In this document: in pieces, positions 34,741 through 42,071 of the stretch
How positions within the stretch are numbered: the first letter of the stretch is position 1
How the letters are laid out: each line of letters begins with the position of its first letter
Origin: 20CM-2-65-7 sp963830455
GTDB taxonomy: Bacteria; Gemmatimonadota; Gemmatimonadetes; Gemmatimonadales; GWC2-71-9
Assembly (NCBI GenBank): GCA_963830455.1
Contig: CAWHMT010000002.1
Coordinates: forward strand, 744,001-808,000
Direction of reading: 5' to 3'
Length of the DNA stretch: 64,000 bases
Position numbers and translations under genes: made by a program
Notes under the pieces: generated by a model
Database searches by the model: none
What the model was told of the DNA's origin: nothing
The model's input: the letters and a program-made list of their open reading frames with translations, nothing else

Positions 34741-36998
34741 AACGCGCCTCCACCACCGCCGCCCCCTCCGCCTCCGGAGCTCCCGCCGCCGCCGAAGCCC
34801 GAACCACTCGAGCTGCGCGGTGAGGATGACATCGTCGTCGCGGCAACGCTTGAGAGTTGCGACATGCTGCTCGAGAAATGGCCCACGCTGAAATGCGTCA
34901 TGCTCGGTCCCACGTACCACCGCGGCGACTCGGTATAGATGCCTTCGAACGCCCGGGCAAACTGTCTCTCGACGCCGAACGCCATCGCGAACGGCAGATA
35001 CTTATCGAACAGCTCGGGGTGGCCGATGATGACGCGTTTCAAGTGCTCCGACTCGACGCGGCGCAGGAATTCTTCGAAGCCGAGGACGTGCTCCAGCGCG
35101 CGTGTCCCGGCTTCGGTCCGGGCCGGCATGATCGCGGCGAAGTAGAGGAGGATAAGGGCCGTGAGCACACCGGCAATGACGAAGGGAACCGGCGTCAGCA
35201 GGAACGCTGACGAGACGAAGGCACCACCGAATCCGATGGCCAGACCCACCAACACGGCGGCGATGGCCCATCGCTGGTGGACCTTGTCGGGCCGGGCACG
35301 ATAGAACCCGTCGGCGGTGAGCTTGTCGAAGATCGCATCGCGAATGCCGGGCAGCTTCGCATAGAACTCATCCTTGAGGTCGGCGAGCTCCACGCGTTCG
35401 CCGCGGTCCGCAAAGATCCCGTTGAACACGCGGGTTTCATGAGGTGCCAGTCCGTCACCGTCAGTCGGGGTGCTCGGCTTCAGCCGCCGCAGCGCGTACT
35501 CGCGACCGCCGCCGAACAAGCCGAGCAGCTTCGGCTTCTCCTCTTCCTCGATGCGGAGCTGGCCGCGCACCGCGAGGTCCACCATGGTCGCGGTGATGTC
35601 GCGCATGTCGGCGCGGTTGTCGAGTAAGGTGCCGGCTTCCGCCGGCGAGACGCCGGCCGGCGGTTCGTATTGCACCGCGATGGGGCGGCGGCGCGGATCC
35701 CGGCCCAGCCGCCACCAGGTCAGGAACGCGAGCAGGAAGACGGGAAGGGGAATGAGCAGCGGCCAGTTGCTGCCGACCGTCGCGGCCGCGCGCGCGGCCG
35801 CGGTCGGCGCGGTGACGACGCCCTTATCCCAGCCGACGACCGCCGTGACTCCCTCATGGTAGCCCAGCCCCTGGGGAAGCGCGACGTGCACGACGTTGCC
35901 GTCGATCGTGACGCGGGCGTCGCGGGCGGTAGAGCCGTAGACGCCGTTGAACGCGATCGCCCGCACGCCGGGGAGGGGCGTGCCGGGTGGGAGCACGATG
36001 TCCGCCGACGCGTCGCGGATCGGCACGTCCCACTCATCGCCGGTGACGTTCCAGTACAGCTCGTCATGCTCGTCAAAGAACCGCAGGCCGTTGGTGGCGC
36101 GGTAGCGCAGCACGATCGTGCGCGTCGCGTCGGCGGCGCCCGGGATCCAGATCTTGTACTTGATGTAGTGCCGTTCCCGGCTGGTCTCGGTCCGCAGGTC
36201 GCGCCCGGCGTCGTCCTCGGCGCTCTGGAGCGACACGCCCAGCGTCCAGTTGAGGCCCGACGAGGTGCGGTACTCGACCGGAATCGTGCGATACAGTCCG
36301 TTGTACGATCCGTTGAAGCGCGCGGTGATCGTTTCGGTGACGTCGATGCTGGCGTCACGATTGACCGTGATGCGCGCGGCGAAGCGCTCGATCGAGTAGG
36401 AGCGCTGGGCGCTGAGCGAGGTCGCCGCCAGCGCCATGAGCAGGAGGGCGAGCGGCACTTTGGGGACGGCGCGCTCGGCGGGATCGTCCAGGCCGAAGAA
36501 CTCCCGTGGGCGCAGCCGCATCATCCCCGCGACGATGCCAGCGGGGAATTGCGCGATGGCGGTATTGAAATCGCGTACGACCGCGTTGTAATAGCGGCGC
36601 GCGCTCTGGAGATGGTCTTCGACGTCGGTCAACGTCGTCTGCAGCCCGGCGAAGCTGGCCGCCGCCTTGAGCTCGGGATACGCCTCGGCGACGGCGACGA
36701 CGCGGTGCAGCGCCCCGGCGAGTGGATCTTCCTCGCGCGCGCGGGTCGCCGGCCCGCGATCGGACGCCTGCAGCGCGCGCCCGCGTGCCGCCACCAGCGC
36801 CTCGAGCGTGCCGCGCTCGTAGCCCGCGTGGCCCTGTACGACGGCGACGACGTTGGGGATGAGATCGTGCCGCCGCTTCAGCTGCACGTCGATGTCGGAC
36901 CAGGCGTTGTCGCCGAGCTGCCGCAAGCGGATCAGCCGATTGAACGTGAACACCGCCCACGCGAGAACGGCGACCCCGATGACCAGCACGATCGTCAT
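34737..36998 (-). CDS. LemA-DUF2207 fusion membrane protein with Gly-rich tail
   Basis: The protein is about 753 residues from ATG 36998. Residues 1-181 are a complete LemA protein: N-terminal helix TIVLVIGVAVLAWAVFTFNR, then DIDVQLKRRHDLIPNVV, AYPELKAAASFAGLQ and FNTAIAQFPAGIVA, ending in the usual DPAERAVPKV. Residues 182-198 (PLALLLMALAATSLSAQ) look exactly like the signal peptide of the DUF2207 protein normally encoded by the next gene. From 199 on comes DUF2207 (FNGSYNGLYRTIPVEYR, YWNVTGDEWDVPI, VGWDKGVV) with two or three membrane helices and a tail ending GSGFGGGGSSGGGGG and AF. LemA and DUF2207 are normally separate neighbours. It begins 5 nt after mtnC. Confidence 0.88.
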   Translation of the reverse strand: MTIVLVIGVAVLAWAVFTFNRLIRLRQLGDNAWSDIDVQLKRRHDLIPNVVAVVQGHAGYERGTLEALVAARGRALQASDRGPATRAREEDPLAGALHRVVAVAEAYPELKAAASFAGLQTTLTDVEDHLQSARRYYNAVVRDFNTAIAQFPAGIVAGMMRLRPREFFGLDDPAERAVPKVPLALLLMALAATSLSAQRSYSIERFAARITVNRDASIDVTETITARFNGSYNGLYRTIPVEYRTSSGLNWTLGVSLQSAEDDAGRDLRTETSRERHYIKYKIWIPGAADATRTIVLRYRATNGLRFFDEHDELYWNVTGDEWDVPIRDASADIVLPPGTPLPGVRAIAFNGVYGSTARDARVTIDGNVVHVALPQGLGYHEGVTAVVGWDKGVVTAPTAAARAAATVGSNWPLLIPLPVFLLAFLTWWRLGRDPRRRPIAVQYEPPAGVSPAEAGTLLDNRADMRDITATMVDLAVRGQLRIEEEEKPKLLGLFGGGREYALRRLKPSTPTDGDGLAPHETRVFNGIFADRGERVELADLKDEFYAKLPGIRDAIFDKLTADGFYRARPDKVHQRWAIAAVLVGLAIGFGGAFVSSAFLLTPVPFVIAGVLTALILLYFAAIMPARTEAGTRALEHVLGFEEFLRRVESEHLKRVIIGHPELFDKYLPFAMAFGVERQFARAFEGIYTESPRWYVGPSMTHFSVGHFSSSMSQLSSVAATTMSSSPRSSSGSGFGGGGSSGGGGGGGGGGAF

Positions 36999-37003
36999 GG
37001 CTG

Positions 37004-37786
37004 CTACGGTAGCTCGTCGAAGGAACGAATGCGAGCATGCCCTTTCGCATCGACCGGATCGTCCGGCCCGCGCACGCACAGCGCGGTGCGCATCCCGGCC
37101 TCGCGCGCCGCGTCGAGCTCCGCCGTGACGTCGGAAACGAACAACACGTCGCGCGGCGCCTGGCGCAGGGCGGTGGCGATGAGCCAATAGCTCCGCGATT
37201 CCCGTTTCGGACCGGTCTTCGTGTCGAAATAGTCGTAGAGAAACGGCGACAGATCGCCGGCGGTCGTGTTGGCGAAGAGATTGCGCTGCGCCTGGACGCT
37301 GCCGGAGGAAAAGATCGCGATGATCACCCCGTCACGGCGCCAGCGCACGAATGCGGGCCGGACGTCGGCATAGACCTCGACTTTCCCCCGCAGCTCCCCG
37401 CGGTAATATCCCTCTTCCCAGATTCTCCCCTGCAGCGATTTCAGCCCCGTCGATTTGCGATCGCGGTCCATCAGCCAATGCACGTACGCTTCGGCGGACG
37501 CGAGCTCCCGGGCGGGATTCCAGGAGGGGAGACCGGGGGGGGGCTCGTCCGCGGACTCGGCGGCGTGCTCGGCGCGGAGCGTCGCAACATCCTCGATGAC
37601 GCCGGGGTCGGTCGCGTGGCGTTCGAGATAGTCGCCTACGCGCGCGCGCGCGTACGGGAACAGCACCTGATGGACGAACTCGATGGGCGTGCTGGTGCCT
37701 TCGATGTCCAGCAGGATGGCGCGAACGTCGCTCAGCTCGGTCGCGACGCCGTCGCTCCGATCGGGATGTAGGTCGGCCCCATGCAC
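37004..37786 (-). CDS. mtnC: enolase-phosphatase E1 (acireductone synthase)
   Basis: The 260-residue haloacid-dehalogenase-type enzyme of the methionine salvage pathway turns 2,3-diketo-5-methylthiopentyl-1-phosphate into the acireductone. Motif I is LLDIEGTSTPIEFVHQVLFPYA (DIEGT typical of MtnC), motif II IAIFSSGSVQAQ and motif III/IV YFDTKTGPKRESRSY with VLFVSDVTAELDAA. The ATG at 37786 overlaps mtnD by 55 nt; a later alternative start would need a non-ATG codon near the mtnD stop. A G9 run at 37535-37543 does not disturb the frame. Confidence 0.95.
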   Translation of the reverse strand: MHGADLHPDRSDGVATELSDVRAILLDIEGTSTPIEFVHQVLFPYARARVGDYLERHATDPGVIEDVATLRAEHAAESADEPPPGLPSWNPARELASAEAYVHWLMDRDRKSTGLKSLQGRIWEEGYYRGELRGKVEVYADVRPAFVRWRRDGVIIAIFSSGSVQAQRNLFANTTAGDLSPFLYDYFDTKTGPKRESRSYWLIATALRQAPRDVLFVSDVTAELDAAREAGMRTALCVRGPDDPVDAKGHARIRSFDELP

Positions 37787-38319
37787 AGCGGTTGAAACCC
37801 CTTGTCGGTGCCGCTGTTCGTGTAATGCGGCGTCCAGCCGGCTTTGTCCTGGAACAGGCGGATCGCGCGAATGTCCTTGTCGGCGCAGAGGTCGAACCAG
37901 TGCCAGGTGCCGCGGGGCACCCGAATCAGGTCGCCGGCCTCGACTTCGATCGCGATGACCGGGCCGGGGCCGGCTCCCTCCCGCGGGTGGATGTGAAACA
38001 AGCCACGCCCGCGAATGATGAAACGCACTTCATCCTCGTCGTGCCAGTGCTCGCTGCTGAACTTGGCGAGCATGGCGTCGAGCCCGGGCGTGGCGGGGGT
38101 GACGTCGATGACGTCGGCGGTCACATAGCCGCCACGCGCCTTGAGCCGCTCGATCTCCGGCGCATATGCCGCGAGGACCGCTTCCGCGGGCGCATTGGCC
38201 GCCGCGCGCTGCGCGAGGGGCCAGCGCTCGTACTCGATCCCCAGTGTGGCGAGATACTCGGTGACTTCGCGTTGATCGGTCAGCGTCCGCTGCTCGGACG
38301 GGATTCTCACTGTTGCCAT
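37732..38319 (-). CDS. mtnD: acireductone dioxygenase
   Basis: The 195-residue cupin enzyme oxidises the acireductone to the 2-keto acid precursor of methionine (Fe form). Metal ligands are in SSEHWHDEDEVRFIIRG (two His and a Glu) and in the distal LIRVPRGTWHWFDLC His. The GLFHIHP loop is also typical. ATG 38319 lies 13 nt inside mtnB, and the gene runs into mtnC. The C-terminal QPLCMGPTYIPIG encodes, in another frame, the start of mtnC. Confidence 0.95.
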   Translation of the reverse strand: MATVRIPSEQRTLTDQREVTEYLATLGIEYERWPLAQRAAANAPAEAVLAAYAPEIERLKARGGYVTADVIDVTPATPGLDAMLAKFSSEHWHDEDEVRFIIRGRGLFHIHPREGAGPGPVIAIEVEAGDLIRVPRGTWHWFDLCADKDIRAIRLFQDKAGWTPHYTNSGTDKGFQPLCMGPTYIPIGATASRPS

Positions 38320-38927
38320 GTCATGCCTCGCTTTCGCCCCATCGCTTCGAACAGGAATTCGAGGATCTCGAGCTGGCGCCGGGCCTCGGCGAGATCCTGG
38401 CCCCAGGTGTACAGGCCGTGGCGGCGAATCAAGAAACCGTGTACATCGGGATGCTCCCGCAATTTTGTCTCGATGCGCGGCGCGGCGACAGTCCAGTCCT
38501 GGGTGTTCTCCACGATCGGCAGCCATTCGCGGTGCTCGTGGGTACGCACGCCGTCCAGACCCTTCAACATCTCGTAGCCTTCGATGACCAGTCCGCCCGC
38601 CGCATCACGCGCCGAGTCTGAGAGAATCGTGCTCCAAATCGAGTGCGTATGCAACACCGCCCCGGCGCCGCGCGAGCGCACGATGGCCAGATGCAATTGT
38701 GCTTCGGCGGAAGGCTTGCCCTCGCCGCGGACGACGCGGCCGTGCTCGTCGATCTCGACGATCTGCTCGGGCTCGAGCAGTCCCTTGTCCACACCGCTCG
38801 GCGTGATCGCGAGGGTGAGAGGATACCGCCGCACGACCGCGCTGAAGTTGCCGCTGGTCCCGAGTGCCCAACCGCGCGCGTAGCAGTGCCGCCCCACCTC
38901 GGCGAGCTGCGAAGCCAAATCGTTCAT
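38307..38927 (-). CDS. mtnB: methylthioribulose-1-phosphate dehydratase
   Basis: The 206-residue class II aldolase-fold enzyme carries out the dehydration step of methionine salvage. It has GWALGTSGNFSAVV (substrate loop), ITPSGVDKGLL, EAQLHLAIVRSRGAGAVLHTHSIWST with the zinc His pair, IEGYEMLKGL, and FLIRRHGLYTWGQDLAEA with the third His. It is first in mtnB-mtnD-mtnC. The upstream isomerase (mtnA) and kinase genes are not in the window. It diverges from the lipocalin-like gene, with only 18 bp between start codons. Confidence 0.95.
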   Translation of the reverse strand: MNDLASQLAEVGRHCYARGWALGTSGNFSAVVRRYPLTLAITPSGVDKGLLEPEQIVEIDEHGRVVRGEGKPSAEAQLHLAIVRSRGAGAVLHTHSIWSTILSDSARDAAGGLVIEGYEMLKGLDGVRTHEHREWLPIVENTQDWTVAAPRIETKLREHPDVHGFLIRRHGLYTWGQDLAEARRQLEILEFLFEAMGRKRGMTWQQ

Positions 38928-38945
38928 CCAGGGAGGAGGCTATGC

Positions 38946-39740
38946 TTGCGCGTTGTCGCAGGCAAGGTCAGGTTCGCCCCGGTGTTCCTCCTCGAGAAGT
39001 GGTACGGTGACGTCGTCACGTCTCACGGCGCGGGAGCGATTGTGTACGCCGCACGCCTGCGCTGGGGCCCACTGCGCGTCGCATACGCCGCCACGGTCGT
39101 GTTCGATGCGAGCGCGTCCCGCAGCCAGTCGTCGATTCGCCACGTCACGATGCCACGAATCGACGGCCACGCCGCGACGTGGCGGCACGAGACGCTCGGC
39201 GTGGATGCGACGTGGTGCCGCGACGCCGAGCCGCTCGATTCGTGTCTCGTGGACGGGCCCGACGGATCGATTCGATGGACGTGTCACATGCCGCGCGCGC
39301 TGGCGCGCGTCCGCGTCGGGGAGACGACGCTGCACGGGCTCGGGTACCTCGAGCAGCTGCGGCTGACGATTCCTCCCGCGGAGTTGCCGTTCCGCGGCGG
39401 TGTGCTGCGGTGGGGGCGCTACGTGTCGCCGGCGCACGCGCTCGTTTGGATCGAGTGGACCGGCCGAGATCCGCAGCGATGGGTATGGTTGAATGGCGTC
39501 CCGCAAACGGGACCAGACGGTCTCGACGGGAACCTCCGGCTCGTCCTGCACGACAGCCGTCCGATCCGTGACGATCCCCTGCTGACAACGATCCGCGTGC
39601 CACTTCCCAAGCTCGCGCGCCGGCTTGCCGGCACGCTCGACGCCGTGCGCGAGCACAAGCACTTGTCCCGCGGGGCGCTGGTGAGCGGCGCCGGTCCGGT
39701 GGATACTGGCTGGGCGATTCACGAGGAGGTGGAGTGGTAA
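38946..39740 (+). CDS. lipocalin-like (CrtC/AttH-type) protein, uncharacterised
   Basis: The protein is about 264 residues. A GGGAGGAGG ribosome site at 38930-38938 sits 7-8 nt before a TTG (38946), which I take as start; a GTG at 38982 gives VFLLEKWYGDVV and is an alternative. Strands and motifs (FLLEKWYGDVVTSHGAGAIV, GSIRWTCHMPRA, GLGYLEQLRLTIPP, LRWGRYVSPAHALVWIEW, RWVWLNGVPQTG) resemble the AttH/hydroxyneurosporene-synthase lipocalin superfamily, whose members act on isoprenoids or bind lipids. It overlaps the start of the triple-domain membrane gene by 7 nt, so the two are coupled. Function inferred only at superfamily level. Confidence 0.7.
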   Translation: MRVVAGKVRFAPVFLLEKWYGDVVTSHGAGAIVYAARLRWGPLRVAYAATVVFDASASRSQSSIRHVTMPRIDGHAATWRHETLGVDATWCRDAEPLDSCLVDGPDGSIRWTCHMPRALARVRVGETTLHGLGYLEQLRLTIPPAELPFRGGVLRWGRYVSPAHALVWIEWTGRDPQRWVWLNGVPQTGPDGLDGNLRLVLHDSRPIRDDPLLTTIRVPLPKLARRLAGTLDAVREHKHLSRGALVSGAGPVDTGWAIHEEVEW

Positions 39741-41674
39741 GGGTCGCGTACGGGGCGCTGTTTCTGATTGCGCTTCCGGCGGGGCTCGTAGTGTGGGCGC
39801 GGCAGACCGCCGATATGCTCACGCTGCCGGCGATCCGCGCGCCCGCTGCGGGCTGGGTGCTCGCGCTCGCCGGACTGCTGCTCGCCGCTGCGGGAGCGTT
39901 CGAGCTGATCGTGAGTGGTCGCGGTCTGCCGATGAATCCGTTTCCGCCACCGCGATACGTCCGAACTGGCGTCTATCGCTGGATCCGTAATCCGATATAC
40001 CTCGGGTTCGTCGCGATCTGCGCTGGGGTCGCGCTCGCGGCAGGATCGGCGTCCGGGCTGTGGCTCGTCACGCCCACGGTCGCACTGGGAGCGGCGGCGC
40101 TCGTGTTCGGATATGAGCGCCATGACCTCGCGCGCCGCTTCGGTGCCGCGGCTTCGACCCCGCCGCTGCTCTCGCTTCCGCGCGCGACCGATACCGCGCC
40201 AACGGCTGCCGAGCGGGTCGCTGTTTTCGTCTGGGTGTTACTGCCGTGGCTTATCGTGTACTACGGCGTGCAGGCGCTCGGGCGCCCGCTCGACGCATTT
40301 GGCATGCAGCTGCCGTTCGAGCGGAGCTGGCCGGTGTTGCAGTGGAGCGAGCTGGCCTATGTCAGCGCGTATCTCTTCATCCCCCTTACCGTGGTACTGA
40401 TTCAGACTCGCGCCGCGCTGCGCCGTTTCGCGATTCAAAGCGCGCTTGCGACCGTGGTGATCGCCGTGGTCTGGATCGTCGTTCCAGTCGCTGCGACCAA
40501 TCGTCCGTTCGACGCGTCCGGATTGTGGGGCAGCGTGCTCGCGTGGGAGCAACGCCATTCGCACGGCGTCGCCGCGTTTCCCGCCTTCCATGTGCTCTGG
40601 ATGCTGCTCGCGGCGGACGGCTGGGTGGCGAATGCGCGGGCCACAGGGCGCCCGATCTGGCGATGGATCGGATGGACCTGGGCGACGCTGATCACGGTCA
40701 GCTGCATCACGACCGGGATGCACACGCTCCTGGAAGTGCTGGCCGCGATCGTCCTCTACCCTCCGCTCAGCCGCTATGACGCAGCGTGGGCTGCGATCCG
40801 CCGCGCCGCCGAACGGCTCGCTAATTCCTGGCGGGAATGGCGGTTCGGCCCCGTGCGGGTGATCGTCCACGGCGTTTTCGCAGCGGCGGCCGCGTCGATC
40901 GGGATTCTCGTGGCCGGCAGCGCGGCGGGACCGGATGCTGCCGGGGCGGTGGCATGGATAGGCGTTTGCATCCTCGTGGGCTCGGCGATCTGGGCGCAGT
41001 GGCTTGAAGGTTCGTCGCGGCTCCTGCGGCCGTTCGGCTGGTACGGCGGCGTGCTCGGCGGCGTGTTCGGCGCGATCACCGCGCGCCTGGCGGGCGTTCC
41101 GATCCTGCCCCTGCTCGGCGCGTTCGCCGTGGCGGCGCCGTGGATCCAGATCCTGGGACGGCTCCGCTGTTTGGTACAGGGATGCTGTCACGGTGGACCG
41201 GCGCCAGCGGACGTCGGCATTCGGTATTTCCACCGGCGCTCACGCGTGACGCAAATCGCTGGTCTCGCCGGTGTCCCGATCCACGCGACACCGCTCTACT
41301 CCATTGCGGGCAACCTCGTCATCGGTCTGTTGCTGCTGCGCTTGCGGCTGATCGGCGCCCCGGACGCGATCCTGGTCGCTGCGTATCTGATCCTGGGGGG
41401 CTGCGCGCGCTTTGTGGAGGAATCGTTCCGTGCTGAGCCGCAGACCCCGACCGTGGCGGGGCTGCACTCGTATCAATGGATCGCGGTTGCTTCGGTGCTG
41501 GCCGGAATCGTCGCGACGGGATTGCCCTCAACTCCGGCAGCTCAGCCCTTCTCGCCGCCCACGGTATCTCTGATTTGGTCCGCGCTAATCCTGGGCGTGA
41601 TTACGGGGGCAGCGATGGGTGTCGATCTTCCGAAATCGAACCGCCGCTTTTCGCGACTGGCGTCCGCCGACTAG
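39734..41674 (+). CDS. polytopic fusion: ICMT-like, PAP2-like and Lgt-like domains
   Basis: The 646-residue membrane protein joins three lipid-enzyme-like parts. About 1-140: isoprenylcysteine carboxyl-methyltransferase/PEMT type, with TGVYRWIRNPIYLG (Asn-Pro at 86-87) and GYERHDLARRFG. About 160-350: PAP2_3/inositolphosphotransferase type, with FPAFH at 282-286 and TTGMHTLLEVLAA (His330; Glu334 replaces the usual Asp). About 380-600: prolipoprotein diacylglyceryl transferase (Lgt)-like, with WYGGVLGG (437-443), GRLRCLVQGCCHGG (Gly-Arg at 475-476), HATPLYS (His517) and RFVEESFR (559-566). The Lgt Asn-Glu pair is replaced by Cys residues, as in an Lgt-like subgroup with GCCxG. The GTG at 39734 has GAGGAGG upstream. 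Its substrate is unknown. Confidence 0.82.
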   Translation: MVRVAYGALFLIALPAGLVVWARQTADMLTLPAIRAPAAGWVLALAGLLLAAAGAFELIVSGRGLPMNPFPPPRYVRTGVYRWIRNPIYLGFVAICAGVALAAGSASGLWLVTPTVALGAAALVFGYERHDLARRFGAAASTPPLLSLPRATDTAPTAAERVAVFVWVLLPWLIVYYGVQALGRPLDAFGMQLPFERSWPVLQWSELAYVSAYLFIPLTVVLIQTRAALRRFAIQSALATVVIAVVWIVVPVAATNRPFDASGLWGSVLAWEQRHSHGVAAFPAFHVLWMLLAADGWVANARATGRPIWRWIGWTWATLITVSCITTGMHTLLEVLAAIVLYPPLSRYDAAWAAIRRAAERLANSWREWRFGPVRVIVHGVFAAAAASIGILVAGSAAGPDAAGAVAWIGVCILVGSAIWAQWLEGSSRLLRPFGWYGGVLGGVFGAITARLAGVPILPLLGAFAVAAPWIQILGRLRCLVQGCCHGGPAPADVGIRYFHRRSRVTQIAGLAGVPIHATPLYSIAGNLVIGLLLLRLRLIGAPDAILVAAYLILGGCARFVEESFRAEPQTPTVAGLHSYQWIAVASVLAGIVATGLPSTPAAQPFSPPTVSLIWSALILGVITGAAMGVDLPKSNRRFSRLASAD

Positions 41675-42038
41675 CGCGGCACAATCGGTCCGGTGACGTC
41701 GATCTGCACCGGGAACCCTTCGAGCTCCCGCGGGATACGGCGCCGGAGCTCGTCGCTCGTTCGCGTCACGAGCACGCGAATGCACGGCGCGCCCTTACAG
41801 CGACCCACCGCGGTGCCGACCACGCCGGGTATGGCCATCAGCGAATCGTTGTGCGCAGCGAGCACGGCATCGATCGATTTCGGCACGTTGACCACAGGGG
41901 CGTCCTCTGTGGGCCTCCGGTGTCCGTGACCCCGGCGGTGTCTGTGACGGCTCCGCTGTCCCTGGCGACTGCGTCGCGCGGCTGCGCGCGACCACATGCC
42001 GCGAGCAGGAGGGCAATCAGGATTGTCGACCTATTCAT
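41671..42038 (-). pseudogene. small lipoprotein, frame broken
   Basis: ATG 42038 begins MNRSTILIALLLAACGRAQ, a clear lipoprotein signal with lipobox Cys 15, followed by an acidic Asp/Thr-rich linker. The frame then changes near 41905-41920 and continues EDAPVVNVPKSIDAVLAAHN, SLMAIPGVVGTAVGRCKGAP and FPVQIDVTGPIVPR. One missing base (or two extra) would join them into about 122 residues. The second part resembles short domains that follow an IPGVVGTAVG motif in other secreted proteins; function unknown. It overlaps the convergent fusion gene by 4 nt and trails the GH57 operon. Confidence 0.7.
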
Positions 42039-42071
42039 TCTTAGAGAATACCCAGCATCGCCGCTGCCCGC

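Noticed and set aside
35670..37190. 506-codon plus-strand frame opposite the LemA-DUF2207 gene
   Set aside because: Shadow of a recognisable fusion protein; composition is typical of antisense frames.
37535..37543. G9 run suspected of breaking mtnC
   Set aside because: The reading frame is intact through the run and downstream motifs match MtnC.
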